Positions 1-6,085 of a stretch of DNA of 18,257 nt are shown one piece after another. The position numbers and the translations under genes were made by a program. A model generated the notes under the pieces. That model was not told where the DNA came from. It saw only the letters and a program-made list of their open reading frames with translations, and searched no databases. Source of the DNA: RGIG5057 sp964642045. GTDB taxonomy: Bacteria > Bacillota > Clostridia > TANB77 > CAG-465. The number at the start of each line of letters is the position of its first letter. Positions within the stretch are counted from its first letter, which is position 1. The stretch is from assembly GCA_964642045.1 (NCBI GenBank), contig CAZXLZ010000023.1, positions 1-18,257 on the forward strand, in the 5' to 3' direction.

Positions 1-373
1 AGAAGATAAGAAGAAGAAAGAAGAAGTTGAAACTAGAAATAATGCTGATTCTTTAGTATATAACACTGAAAAAACATTAAAAGAACTTGAAGGTAAAATA
101 TCTGATGAAGAAAAAGCTAAAGTTGAAACTGAACTTAATAATGTAAAAACTGCGCTTCAAGGAACAGATATTTCAGCTATTAAAGATGCAACTGATAAAT
201 TAACACAAGCATTCTATGAGATATCTTCAAAACTTTACTCTCAAGCAGCTCCAAATGCTGAAGCAGCTGCAGGTGCAGCAGGAAGTGCAACTGCAGAGGC
301 GTCAGAAAATGGTAATGCATCAGATAATGTTGTTCACGATGCAGATTATAAAGTAGAAGATGATAATAAATAA
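1..373 (+). CDS. dnaK: Chaperone DnaK (Hsp70), C-terminal end, 5' truncated by window
   Basis: This open frame enters from the left edge (codons start at base 2) and ends at TAA 371-373, giving about 123 residues. It begins in a charged stretch (EDKKKKEEVE), continues through an amphipathic helical region typical of the DnaK substrate-binding lid (LVYNTEKTLKELEGKISDEE, then ALQGTDISAIKDATDKLTQA), and ends in an alanine/glycine-rich linker and an acidic tail (DADYKVEDDNK). DnaK is the ATP-dependent cytosolic Hsp70 that folds and protects proteins together with DnaJ and GrpE. Its position directly upstream of dnaJ on the same strand is the usual Firmicute order and supports the call. The ATPase domain and the promoter lie outside the window. 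The tail is less conserved than the usual bacterial DnaK ending but clearly of that type. Confidence 0.93.
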   Translation, partial: EDKKKKEEVETRNNADSLVYNTEKTLKELEGKISDEEKAKVETELNNVKTALQGTDISAIKDATDKLTQAFYEISSKLYSQAAPNAEAAAGAAGSATAEASENGNASDNVVHDADYKVEDDNK

Positions 374-386
374 CTTTAAATAGATT

Positions 387-421
387 TATATATAGGCGAG
401 ATTTATTCTCGCTTATATATA
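387..421 (+). other. Intergenic hairpin between dnaK and dnaJ
   Basis: Bases 387-401 pair with 407-421 in a 15-bp stem that includes one G-U pair, around a 5-base loop. The core is GCGAGA/TCTCGC, flanked by alternating TA. No run of T follows, so it is unlikely to be an efficient terminator. It may tune the dnaJ:dnaK ratio by partial attenuation, mRNA processing or 3'-end protection of the dnaK message. That role is inference. Confidence 0.6.
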
Positions 422-448
422 TAAAAGAATGTTTAAGGAGGGATAAAA

Positions 449-1609
449 ATGGCTGGTTCAAAAGATTATTATGAACTTTTGGGAGTAAGTAAATCTGCAA
501 CAGAAGATGAGCTAAAAAAAGCATATAGAAAACTAGCTAAACAGTATCATCCTGATAGTTATACAGGAGATGATAAAAAACAAGCAGAGGAAAAATTCAA
601 AGAAATATCCGAGGCATATGCTGTACTTTCTGATCCAAATAAACGTGCTCAGTATGATAGGTTTGGAGCAGGTTTTGATGGTGCAGGATTTAACTCAGCA
701 GGAGGATATTCTTCTGGCTTTGGTGGATTTGATTTCTCAGGTTTTGGTTCAGGTATAGATATAGATTTGGAAGATATACTAGGTAGTGTATTTGGCGGTG
801 GATTTGGCGGATTTAATACTAGTAAACATTCAGATAGACCAAGCAAAGGTGCTGATATAAGAATAAACATGACCATTTCTTTTGAAGAAGCTGTTTTTGG
901 ATGCGAAAAAGAGATAACTATAAAAAGAAGTGAGGTATGTGACGTATGTCAAGGTTCATGTGCAAAACCTGGAACAACATCTACAGTATGTGATAAATGT
1001 GGTGGAAAAGGAAAACTTAGAACGGTGCAAAATACAATAATGGGTCAAATGTCTACTGTAACTACTTGTGATAAGTGTAATGGAACTGGTAAATATATAC
1101 CAAATCCATGTGAAAAATGTGCAGGAATGGGTACTGTAAAAAAATCTAAGAAGATAACCATAAAGATACCAGCAGGTATTGATAATGGTCAAGCAGTATC
1201 TTTAAGAGGTGAAGGTGATGCTGGAAGAAAAGGCGGACCTAGTGGAGATTTAGTAGTTGTTGTAAATGTTCAGGCAAATAAGGAATATAGAAGAAGTGGT
1301 AATACACTTTATAGAGATTTTTATATATCATTTGCTAAAGCAGCTTTAGGTGGAACTGTAACTATTCCTACACTTGATGGAAATGAAGAACTTAATATTC
1401 CAGAAGGAACAGCAACAGGAACTAAGTTTAAATTAAGAGGTAAGGGAGTGCCATCACTTAGAGGAACTTCCAGAGGAGATATGGAAGTAACTGTTCATGT
1501 CGACGTGCCAAAAAAATTAAATGATAAACAAAGAGAGATTATAAAAGAGCTTGCTGATACTTTTGGTGATGAAGTAAATCAAAAGAAGAAAAGCTTTTTT
1601 GGAAGATAG
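449..1609 (+). CDS. dnaJ: Chaperone DnaJ (Hsp40), type I
   Basis: DnaJ is the co-chaperone that delivers unfolded substrates to DnaK and stimulates its ATPase in the cytosol. The 386-aa product has the full class I layout: J domain at about residues 5-70 with the HPD motif at 34-36; a glycine/phenylalanine-rich region at about 73-122; a zinc-binding region with four CxxC motifs at about 164-225 (CDVC, CDKC, CDKC, CEKC); and a C-terminal substrate-binding domain. The length is normal for the family (roughly 370-390). The ATG at 449 is preceded by AAGGAGGG at 434-441, which fixes the start. One oddity is that the first zinc repeat reads CDVCQGSC, with Cys171 where the family consensus CxxCxGxG has glycine; the other three keep the glycine. 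It lies 75 bases after dnaK and is followed by a terminator, so it closes the dnaK operon. Confidence 0.98.
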   Translation: MAGSKDYYELLGVSKSATEDELKKAYRKLAKQYHPDSYTGDDKKQAEEKFKEISEAYAVLSDPNKRAQYDRFGAGFDGAGFNSAGGYSSGFGGFDFSGFGSGIDIDLEDILGSVFGGGFGGFNTSKHSDRPSKGADIRINMTISFEEAVFGCEKEITIKRSEVCDVCQGSCAKPGTTSTVCDKCGGKGKLRTVQNTIMGQMSTVTTCDKCNGTGKYIPNPCEKCAGMGTVKKSKKITIKIPAGIDNGQAVSLRGEGDAGRKGGPSGDLVVVVNVQANKEYRRSGNTLYRDFYISFAKAALGGTVTIPTLDGNEELNIPEGTATGTKFKLRGKGVPSLRGTSRGDMEVTVHVDVPKKLNDKQREIIKELADTFGDEVNQKKKSFFGR

Positions 1610-1661
1610 AATTGTTACATAAATATAACAAACGTAAAGTTATAAAAAAATAAAGTTATAT

Positions 1662-1702
1662 AAACTCAGGCAAAATTTTTTATGTTGCTTGAGTTTTTTT
1701 TC
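1662..1702 (+). terminator. Rho-independent terminator after dnaJ
   Basis: The 12-bp stem 1662-1673 / 1685-1696 (AAACTCAGGCAA with TTGCTTGAGTTT, one G-U pair) is followed by a T run. It lies 53 bases after the dnaJ stop and closes the dnaK-dnaJ unit. Confidence 0.85.
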
Positions 1703-1734
1703 CTTTTATAATATACTATGTTTGTTAGATAATG

Positions 1735-1768
1735 TAAGCATATATAAATAAGTCTGCATACATGCTTA
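1735..1768 (+). repeat. Inverted repeat upstream of the repeat-protein gene
   Basis: TAAGCAT at 1735-1741 is repeated in inverse at 1762-1768 (ATGCTTA), with a 20-base spacer, just before the ribosome binding site at about 1779-1784. It could be an operator or an mRNA stem in the leader. A weak TTGTTA at 1722-1727 lies just upstream, but no convincing -10 at proper spacing was found, so the promoter is not assigned. Confidence 0.35.
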
Positions 1769-1790
1769 TAAAAATACAAAGGAGAACTAT

Positions 1791-2504
1791 ATGAAAAAAA
1801 GAGAAGGAATAAGTTTAATAACGTTAGTTATAACTATAATAATTATAATAATACTAGCTGGAGCAGTAATTTTAAATTTATCTGGTAATAATCCAATAAA
1901 AAGTAGCACTAAAGCTAAAGTATTTTCAGATATAGATAGTTTTAATTCAGAACTTACTATATCTATCTCAAAAGAATATATCAAAAATAATGATATAAAA
2001 AATATAAATTTAGTAAATGAAGAAGAGATAATAAAATATATACCAAGTATGAAAAAGAAAAAGGTAGGTAGCACTTTATATACTGACATACTTGTAGTAT
2101 CAGAAGGAAGACTAGCTATAGATGGAACAAAAGCAAGTGAAATGGTAACAAATAGAAAACTATCTAATGAACAGTATAGCTGGATATTAGAAGCAGTAGG
2201 AAATAATTTATTTAATGCGCAAACATATGTTATTAAATACTATAAAAATGATGGAACAGAGGAATATATTGAAAGCTCTAAAATACATGATGTAAAATAT
2301 AACATACTTTCAAATACATCTAAAAGGGAAGGCTATGGATTTAAGAATTGGAACACAGCAGCAAATGGAACAGGCGAAACATATAACGTTGGAGATGAGT
2401 ATACAAGTAATGAAGACTTAACGTTATATGCACAATGGGAAGTAGGCACATATCAGATAACATATTATAAAAATGATGGAACAGAAGAAGCAAAAACAGA
2501 TTAA
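1791..2504 (+). CDS. Prepilin-leader surface protein with InlB-type repeats, N-terminal part (cut by in-frame TAA)
   Basis: The ATG at 1791 has a good GGAGA ribosome binding site just upstream. Residues 1-6 (MKKREG) followed by ISLITLVITIIIIIILAGAV resemble a type IV prepilin leader: a short basic head, Gly at the cleavage position, then an unbroken hydrophobic helix. The usual Glu at position +5 is replaced by Thr. A region of about 110 residues without recognised features follows. From nt 2232 the first InlB/Listeria-Bacteroides repeat begins (70 residues, containing GYGFKNWNTAANGTGETY and ending LYAQWE). A second repeat starts at nt 2457 and is stopped by TAA at 2502-2504, its 16th codon. 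The same frame stays open to 3422, so this is the N-terminal part of what was one gene of about 543 codons. As written, the product is 237 aa. Such proteins are membrane-anchored or secreted; its function is unknown. Confidence 0.8.
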   Translation: MKKREGISLITLVITIIIIIILAGAVILNLSGNNPIKSSTKAKVFSDIDSFNSELTISISKEYIKNNDIKNINLVNEEEIIKYIPSMKKKKVGSTLYTDILVVSEGRLAIDGTKASEMVTNRKLSNEQYSWILEAVGNNLFNAQTYVIKYYKNDGTEEYIESSKIHDVKYNILSNTSKREGYGFKNWNTAANGTGETYNVGDEYTSNEDLTLYAQWEVGTYQITYYKNDGTEEAKTD

Positions 2505-2666
2505 AAAACAAAAGACACATCATATACAATACTTGAACAAGATTTTGTGGTAGAGGGATATACATTTAAAGAATGGAATACAAAGAAAGATGGAACAGGA
2601 ACAAGTTATAATATAAACGATAGTTATGATGCAAATAGTTCATTAGAATTATATGCAATATGGGAT
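2232..2666 (+). repeat. Two tandem InlB/Listeria-Bacteroides repeats (210 bp each)
   Basis: Copy 1 is 2232-2441 and copy 2 is 2457-2666, separated by 15 bp. Each is exactly 70 codons in the same frame and aligns without gaps. Both begin with an I-x-YYKNDGTEE block and carry an EGYxFKxWNT motif, a GTG motif and a final LYAxW. At DNA level the YYKNDGTEE block is nearly identical in the two copies. Copy 2 contains the in-frame TAA at 2502-2504, aligned with a serine codon (TCT) of copy 1. Confidence 0.88.
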
Positions 2667-3422
2667 AATAGTGATAGTGAAGGAATATCAGCAGCAGATG
2701 TGAAAGCTAATCCAATGACATATTACGGAGAATATGTAGACTATATACCAAAAAATGGATGTGATGTAGGATGGAGAATATTCTATGCAGATGATACAAA
2801 TATATATTTAATATCAGATAATTATGTACAAAATAGCTATTTAACAGCAACGGGACTTACAAATTCTAAGGATACAACTAATAATTACAAATATTATTGT
2901 GTATATTCAAGTAAAAATAGAGCTGATTTAATAGAAAGATTAAGTAATGAAAGTTATTATACAGGATTTAAGGATAGTGCAGGTAAAGCATTATCAGCAG
3001 TAGGAGGACCAACAATAGAACAGTTTATAGTATCATACAATGCAACACATGACGTAGGAATAGATATAAAAAAGGTAAAAAAAGGAGAAGTATATGCTGA
3101 AACAAATACAGCTGAAGCAGATGGATATGTATTTAGATTTATAGATAAACCAAATTATGAGGGATATACTATACATATTTTAAACAAAAATGGAAATTTA
3201 GAAGATTTATATGTAATGAAATCTGATTACTATGCTAAAGGATATTGGCTGAAATCTTTCTCTACATGGTATACCGATGCTGTAATGGAAATTTATTATT
3301 CAGGTGAAATGGATTGTTATTCTTGTAATGATACTTGTGTTGGAATTAGACCTCTATTAACTCTTAACTCTAATGTTAGATTGGTAGACAAAAATGAGGA
3401 TGGGGTATGGGAACTTAATTAG
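2547..3422 (+). CDS. C-terminal part of the InlB-repeat surface protein (downstream of the in-frame stop)
   Basis: This frame is continuous with 1791-2504 apart from the TAA, so the coding sequence really resumes at 2505. The GTG at 2547 is only the first possible internal start and has no recognisable ribosome binding site, so separate translation is doubtful. The part shown holds the rest of repeat 2 (EGYTFKEWNT to LYAIWD), then a globular C-terminal domain of about 250 residues with motifs ADVKANPMTYYGEYVDY, GWRIFYADDTNIYLIS and a final GIRPLLTLNSNVRL. I recognise this as the style of C-terminal domain that follows prepilin-like leaders and InlB repeats in gut Clostridia, but I cannot name a function. 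A CYSCNDTC cluster precedes the last block. The C-terminal sequence is intact to the natural TAA at 3420-3422, with no further damage, so the interruption is either recent or a sequence error. Confidence 0.7.
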   Translation: MVEGYTFKEWNTKKDGTGTSYNINDSYDANSSLELYAIWDNSDSEGISAADVKANPMTYYGEYVDYIPKNGCDVGWRIFYADDTNIYLISDNYVQNSYLTATGLTNSKDTTNNYKYYCVYSSKNRADLIERLSNESYYTGFKDSAGKALSAVGGPTIEQFIVSYNATHDVGIDIKKVKKGEVYAETNTAEADGYVFRFIDKPNYEGYTIHILNKNGNLEDLYVMKSDYYAKGYWLKSFSTWYTDAVMEIYYSGEMDCYSCNDTCVGIRPLLTLNSNVRLVDKNEDGVWELN

Positions 3423-3440
3423 AAATTAAATTTTGTATAT

Positions 3441-3472
3441 GAAAGAGTAGAGAGTGACTACTCTTTCTTTTT
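3441..3472 (+). terminator. Rho-independent terminator after the repeat protein
   Basis: GAAAGAGTAG at 3441-3450 pairs perfectly with CTACTCTTTC at 3458-3467 around a 7-base loop, followed by TTTTT. It ends the 1791-3422 unit. Confidence 0.88.
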
Positions 3473-3492
3473 AATTGAATATAATTTTGGAC

Positions 3493-3519
3493 TATTCTTA
3501 AATACTCAAATAAAGAATA
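3493..3519. repeat. Inverted repeat upstream of the 3591 promoter (possible XRE operator)
   Basis: TATTCTT at 3493-3499 and AAGAATA at 3513-3519 are perfect inverse copies, with centres 20 bp apart, about two helical turns. They sit just upstream of the promoter for the unknown/XRE pair, a fitting place for a dimeric regulator such as the XRE protein encoded at 4243. The regulatory role is inference. Confidence 0.35.
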
Positions 3520-3529
3520 TTGACATGAG

Positions 3530-3538
3530 TGATATAAT
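3530..3538 (+). promoter_or_regulatory. Extended -10 promoter for the unknown/XRE pair
   Basis: TGATATAAT at 3530-3538 is a perfect extended -10 element (TGn then TATAAT) and predicts a start near 3545, about 45 bases before the ATG at 3591. A TTGACA at 3520-3525 lies too close to serve this -10. It could instead drive a weaker TACATA at 3542-3547 with 16-bp spacing. Confidence 0.6.
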
Positions 3539-3590
3539 ATATACATAATAAAAATTGCCTTAAAATTTAATAATAGGAGGTAAATATATA

Positions 3591-4223
3591 ATGGATATTT
3601 CTGTAGTTGGTAAATCATGTTTTACAGAAGATGGCTTTAGAATAGAACATTATTCTCAGCGGCAGTTAAATAAAGCTCTGCAAAAAATAAATAGAAAAAC
3701 AAAACTTAGAGAAAAAACAGTCATTGTTACAGCAACTAAAGATATTATTTCTGTTCCACCAATAATTACGACATATGATGTTGCAATAGAGCAGCTTGTA
3801 GAGGCGGAGTATTATCTGTTACATTTTAATAAAGATATTATTTTGCCAACTATAAATGGAATTATAATAGCAAATTATGATCCAGTAAGTATACTTGGGT
3901 ATGGAGATGAAAGTTGTCATTTTATAGCTATTGAGTCTTCAGATAAAAGAAGAAAAGCTCTTATAGTGTCAGAAGCATTTTCATTTTATAAGCATTTCAA
4001 TTTTGTATTTAGAAAATTGGAGAATATTTTTGGAAAAAATATGACTGTTAAGATACTCGGTTTAAACGATTGGTGGAAAATTAGGTATAATGAGGTGCTT
4101 GAATCTATAAAGAAAAGATACCGCTGCAAAGTAAGTTTTGATTTTATGATTGATAAAGAATTTGAAATGTATAGCAAAGAAAAAGGTGATGAACCCAGAA
4201 ATCATGTTATCATTTTAAAATGA
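3591..4223 (+). CDS. Conserved-looking protein of unknown function, 210 aa
   Basis: The ATG at 3591 is preceded by AGGAGGT at 3576-3582, a very strong ribosome binding site, and by an extended -10 promoter, so this is a real expressed gene. The product is soluble: no signal peptide or membrane segment is visible. It is mixed alpha/beta by composition, with a basic N-terminal part (RQLNKALQKINRKTKLREK), a central hydrophobic strand-rich section (HFNKDIILPTINGIIIANYD) and a basic/aromatic C-terminal half (LNDWWKIRYNEVLESIKKRY). I do not recognise the family and see no catalytic motif I would trust. The next gene, an XRE-type regulator, begins 19 bases later and both end at one terminator, so they form a two-gene operon. 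A toxin-antitoxin-like or mobile-element role is possible but unproven. Confidence 0.82.
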   Translation: MDISVVGKSCFTEDGFRIEHYSQRQLNKALQKINRKTKLREKTVIVTATKDIISVPPIITTYDVAIEQLVEAEYYLLHFNKDIILPTINGIIIANYDPVSILGYGDESCHFIAIESSDKRRKALIVSEAFSFYKHFNFVFRKLENIFGKNMTVKILGLNDWWKIRYNEVLESIKKRYRCKVSFDFMIDKEFEMYSKEKGDEPRNHVIILK

Positions 4224-4242
4224 AAATTATAAGGAGTTTTTT

Positions 4243-4500
4243 ATGAAAAATTCTATTAGTAAATACCAAAAAAATAACATATGCGGAAATAATGTTAAAA
4301 AATTTAGGAAAGATGTTCTTAAAATTACTCAAAAAGAACTTGCTAAAAGGCTTGAAAAAGAAGGAATAAAAGCTATAAGAATAAAGTATATATCAGATAT
4401 AGAATGTGGAAAAGCAAAAGTATCAGATATAGAGTTAGTAATTCTTGCAAAAGTTCTCGGTGTAAATGTTACATCTCTTCTTTCAGAGGATGAATGGTAA
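4243..4500 (+). CDS. Small XRE-family helix-turn-helix regulator
   Basis: This is an 85-aa cytosolic DNA-binding protein consisting of little more than one Cro/C1-type helix-turn-helix. After a short lysine-rich head (ending NNICGNNVKKFRKD), residues of the pattern TQKELAKRLEKEGIKAIR form the first helices, IKYISDIECGKAKVSDIEL the recognition part, and VILAKVLGVNVTSLL the closing helix. The ATG at 4243 has AAGGAG at 4231-4236. It is co-transcribed with the unknown gene at 3591 and followed at once by a terminator. Small XRE proteins of this type commonly repress their own operon; the inverted repeat at 3493-3519 is a candidate operator. Whether it regulates other genes, or acts as an antitoxin for its neighbour, cannot be told from sequence. 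Confidence 0.9.
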   Translation: MKNSISKYQKNNICGNNVKKFRKDVLKITQKELAKRLEKEGIKAIRIKYISDIECGKAKVSDIELVILAKVLGVNVTSLLSEDEW

Positions 4501-4503
4501 TAG

Positions 4504-4534
4504 ATAGCTACTATTTTTTAGTAGCTATTTTTTT
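4504..4534 (+). terminator. Rho-independent terminator after the XRE gene
   Basis: ATAGCTACTA at 4504-4513 pairs perfectly with TAGTAGCTAT at 4519-4528 over a 5-T loop, followed by a T run to 4534. It starts only 3 bases after the stop codon. Confidence 0.9.
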
Positions 4535-4556
4535 ATACTAATCGTATTTTTATTCC

Positions 4557-4584
4557 TTGACTTTTATTTTTTTTATTATATAAT
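4557..4584 (+). promoter_or_regulatory. Sigma-A type promoter for the 8-oxoguanine glycosylase gene
   Basis: TTGACT at 4557-4562, a 16-bp spacer and a perfect TATAAT at 4579-4584 predict transcription from about 4591, giving an 80-base leader. Confidence 0.7.
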
Positions 4585-4608
4585 AGTGTTATATTTTGTA
4601 GAAAAATG

Positions 4609-4649
4609 TATTTTTACAGTTGATTCTAAAAATGTAAAAATATTTTTTT
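4609..4649 (+). other. AT-rich hairpin with T run in the ogg leader
   Basis: TATTTTTACA at 4609-4618 is the perfect inverse of TGTAAAAATA at 4633-4642, followed by seven T residues at 4643-4649. It lies between the promoter and the ribosome binding site. It has the shape of a leader terminator, but only one G-C pair, so the stem is weak and its function uncertain. Confidence 0.35.
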
Positions 4650-4670
4650 ATTTATATTTAGGTGAGTATA

Positions 4671-5591
4671 ATGGTTGTTGAAAAAGAGGTAGTAGAAAGC
4701 AGCACTAGAATTAATGAGAAAGAAGTAGCTAGTATAAAGCTTAAAACAAAGTGCTTTAATCTTAGAGATACACTTGAATGTGGACAATGTTTTAGATGGG
4801 AAAGACTAGATGATGGAAATTTAGGCAGGCAGCACTCAGAGTATATAGGGGTTATTTCAGATAGAGTGCTATATGTAAGGCAAGATGAAGATATGCTATA
4901 TGTATCATCAAATGTTGAAGAAAATTTAAAAAGAGTGGTGGAATATTATTTTGATTTATATAACGACTATGATATGATAGAAGAGGAAATATCTAAAATT
5001 GATGAGAATATAAAAAAAGCAGTTAAAAACACAACAGGAATACATATACTAAATCAAGCTCAATTTGAAACTATAATATCTTATATAATATCTTCAAACA
5101 ACAATATACCAAGAATAAAGAAGTCAATAGCAGAAATATGTAAAAGATATGGAACAAAAGTTAAATTTTTAGGTAAAGATTACTATTTATTTCCAACTAT
5201 AGAGCAATTATCAAATGTAAGTGTAGAAGAATTTAAGGCATGTGGAGTTGGATTTAGAGATAGATATTTAGTTAAAACTATTGCAGATTTAAAAGAAAAT
5301 AATGTATGTGATGAATGTAATACAATACTTACTAATAACCAACTAAAAAAGATACTTATGTCTTTTGTAGGAATAGGCCCAAAAGTAGCTGATTGCGTTA
5401 TGTTATTTAGTTTTGGAAGACAAGATGTTTTTCCAATTGATGTTTGGATAAAAAGAGTTATGGAAAAATTATATATGAAAAAAGAGTGCTCTTTAAATGA
5501 AATTGTAAAATTTGCAGAAAATAATTTTGGAAGCTACTCAGGGATTGTTCAGCAGCACTTATTTCATAATATAAGAAATGAAATGATGTAA
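4671..5591 (+). CDS. ogg: 8-oxoguanine DNA glycosylase (OGG1-type, HhH-GPD)
   Basis: This base-excision repair enzyme removes 8-oxoguanine from DNA and cuts the strand through its lyase activity. Residues of the OGG N-terminal domain are clear near the start (LECGQCFRWER, then YIGVISDRVLYV). The C-terminal HhH-GPD part has the hairpin FVGIGPKVADC, whose Lys (residue 238) matches the catalytic lysine of OGG1. PIDVWIKRVM follows, whose Asp (residue 257) matches the catalytic aspartate. IVQQHLFHNIR near the end is also family-typical. An in-frame GTG at 4662 lies within the ribosome binding site AGGTGA (4660-4665), so the ATG at 4671, 5 bases downstream of it, is the better start (306 aa). The four-cysteine iron-sulfur cluster of bacterial Nth enzymes is absent, which argues against endonuclease III. 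The gene stands alone with its own promoter. Confidence 0.93.
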   Translation: MVVEKEVVESSTRINEKEVASIKLKTKCFNLRDTLECGQCFRWERLDDGNLGRQHSEYIGVISDRVLYVRQDEDMLYVSSNVEENLKRVVEYYFDLYNDYDMIEEEISKIDENIKKAVKNTTGIHILNQAQFETIISYIISSNNNIPRIKKSIAEICKRYGTKVKFLGKDYYLFPTIEQLSNVSVEEFKACGVGFRDRYLVKTIADLKENNVCDECNTILTNNQLKKILMSFVGIGPKVADCVMLFSFGRQDVFPIDVWIKRVMEKLYMKKECSLNEIVKFAENNFGSYSGIVQQHLFHNIRNEMM

Positions 5592-5616
5592 ATATGTATA
5601 AATGTTTTAAAAGTGT

Positions 5617-5645
5617 TTGACATTTTAGTTTTTTTATGCTAAAAT
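5617..5645 (+). promoter_or_regulatory. Near-consensus promoter of the rpmG-secE-nusG-rpl operon
   Basis: TTGACA at 5617-5622, an exact 17-bp spacer and TAAAAT at 5640-5645, with an extended TGC just before the -10, make this the strongest promoter in the window. That suits a ribosomal operon. The predicted start is near 5652, about 50 bases before rpmG. Confidence 0.88.
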
Positions 5646-5701
5646 ACTTAGGTAAAATTTTATGATTACATAAAATCGTAGCGCGTGGGGGTGTTTTGTA
5701 A

Positions 5702-5851
5702 GTGAGAGAGAATGTAACATTAGCTTGTACAGTGTGTAAACAAAGAAACTATGAAACTGAGAAGAATAAAAGAAACAATCCTGATAGAATAGAATATAGT
5801 AAATTCTGTAAATTTTGTGGAAAACATACTATACATAAAGAAACAAAATAA
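5702..5851 (+). CDS. rpmG: 50S ribosomal protein L33 (zinc-binding form)
   Basis: This 49-aa large-subunit ribosomal protein starts at GTG 5702. An in-frame TAA stands immediately before it (5699-5701), and GGGGGTG at 5687-5693 is the ribosome binding site, so no other start is possible. The product has two CxxC pairs (CTVC at residues 9-12 and CKFC at 36-39) that bind zinc, with the family pattern RNYxTEKNKRNNPDRIEYSKF between them. It is therefore the C+ type of L33, not the zinc-independent paralogue. It heads the operon and is followed 20 bases later by secE, the usual Clostridial arrangement. Confidence 0.96.
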   Translation: MRENVTLACTVCKQRNYETEKNKRNNPDRIEYSKFCKFCGKHTIHKETK

Positions 5852-5871
5852 TTGAAAGGGTGGCATTTGTT

Positions 5872-6066
5872 ATGGCAAAAGGTTTTTTTAAGAATATAAA
5901 AGGTGAAATGAATAAAGTTGTATGGCCAACTAAGAAGCAATTAATGAATAATACTATGCTTGTAATTGTTCTAGTTGTTGTTATTGCAGCTGTTGTTTTG
6001 TCTTTTGATGTTCTTGTAAGCTTTTTAGATACACACTTCTGGAATTTTGTAACTAGTAGAATATAA
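5872..6066 (+). CDS. secE: Preprotein translocase subunit SecE
   Basis: SecE is the small essential subunit that clamps SecY in the SecYEG protein-export channel of the cytoplasmic membrane. The 64-aa product has the short single-helix form of Gram-positive bacteria. It has an amphipathic start (FFKNIKGEMNKVVWPTKKQL, the conserved cytosolic motif with WPT) and one membrane helix (TMLVIVLVVVIAAVVLSFDV). An in-frame GTG at 5860 exists, but it overlaps the ribosome binding region GAAAGGGTGG (5854-5863). The ATG at 5872, about 9 bases downstream, is preferred. It lies between rpmG and nusG, as in most bacteria. Confidence 0.95.
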   Translation: MAKGFFKNIKGEMNKVVWPTKKQLMNNTMLVIVLVVVIAAVVLSFDVLVSFLDTHFWNFVTSRI

Positions 6067-6085
6067 TAAAAAAGGAGAGATAGAT

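Noticed and set aside
180..524. Minus-strand open frame of 114 codons over the dnaK end and dnaJ start
   Set aside because: It is antisense to two certain genes, has a leucine/histidine-rich composition typical of a shadow frame, and no ribosome binding site.
1787..2089. Minus-strand 100-codon open frame over the repeat-protein gene
   Set aside because: It mirrors the hydrophobic leader and AT-rich coding of the plus-strand gene. No start signal and no family features.
2502..2504. Recoded TAA stop (altered genetic code)
   Set aside because: Many certain genes in the window end in TAA, including rplJ, rplL, rpmG and the HD gene, so TAA is a normal stop here.
3520..3538. TTGACA paired with TATAAT upstream of 3591
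   Set aside because: The spacing is only 7 bp, too short for a -35/-10 pair. The extended -10 alone was kept as the promoter.
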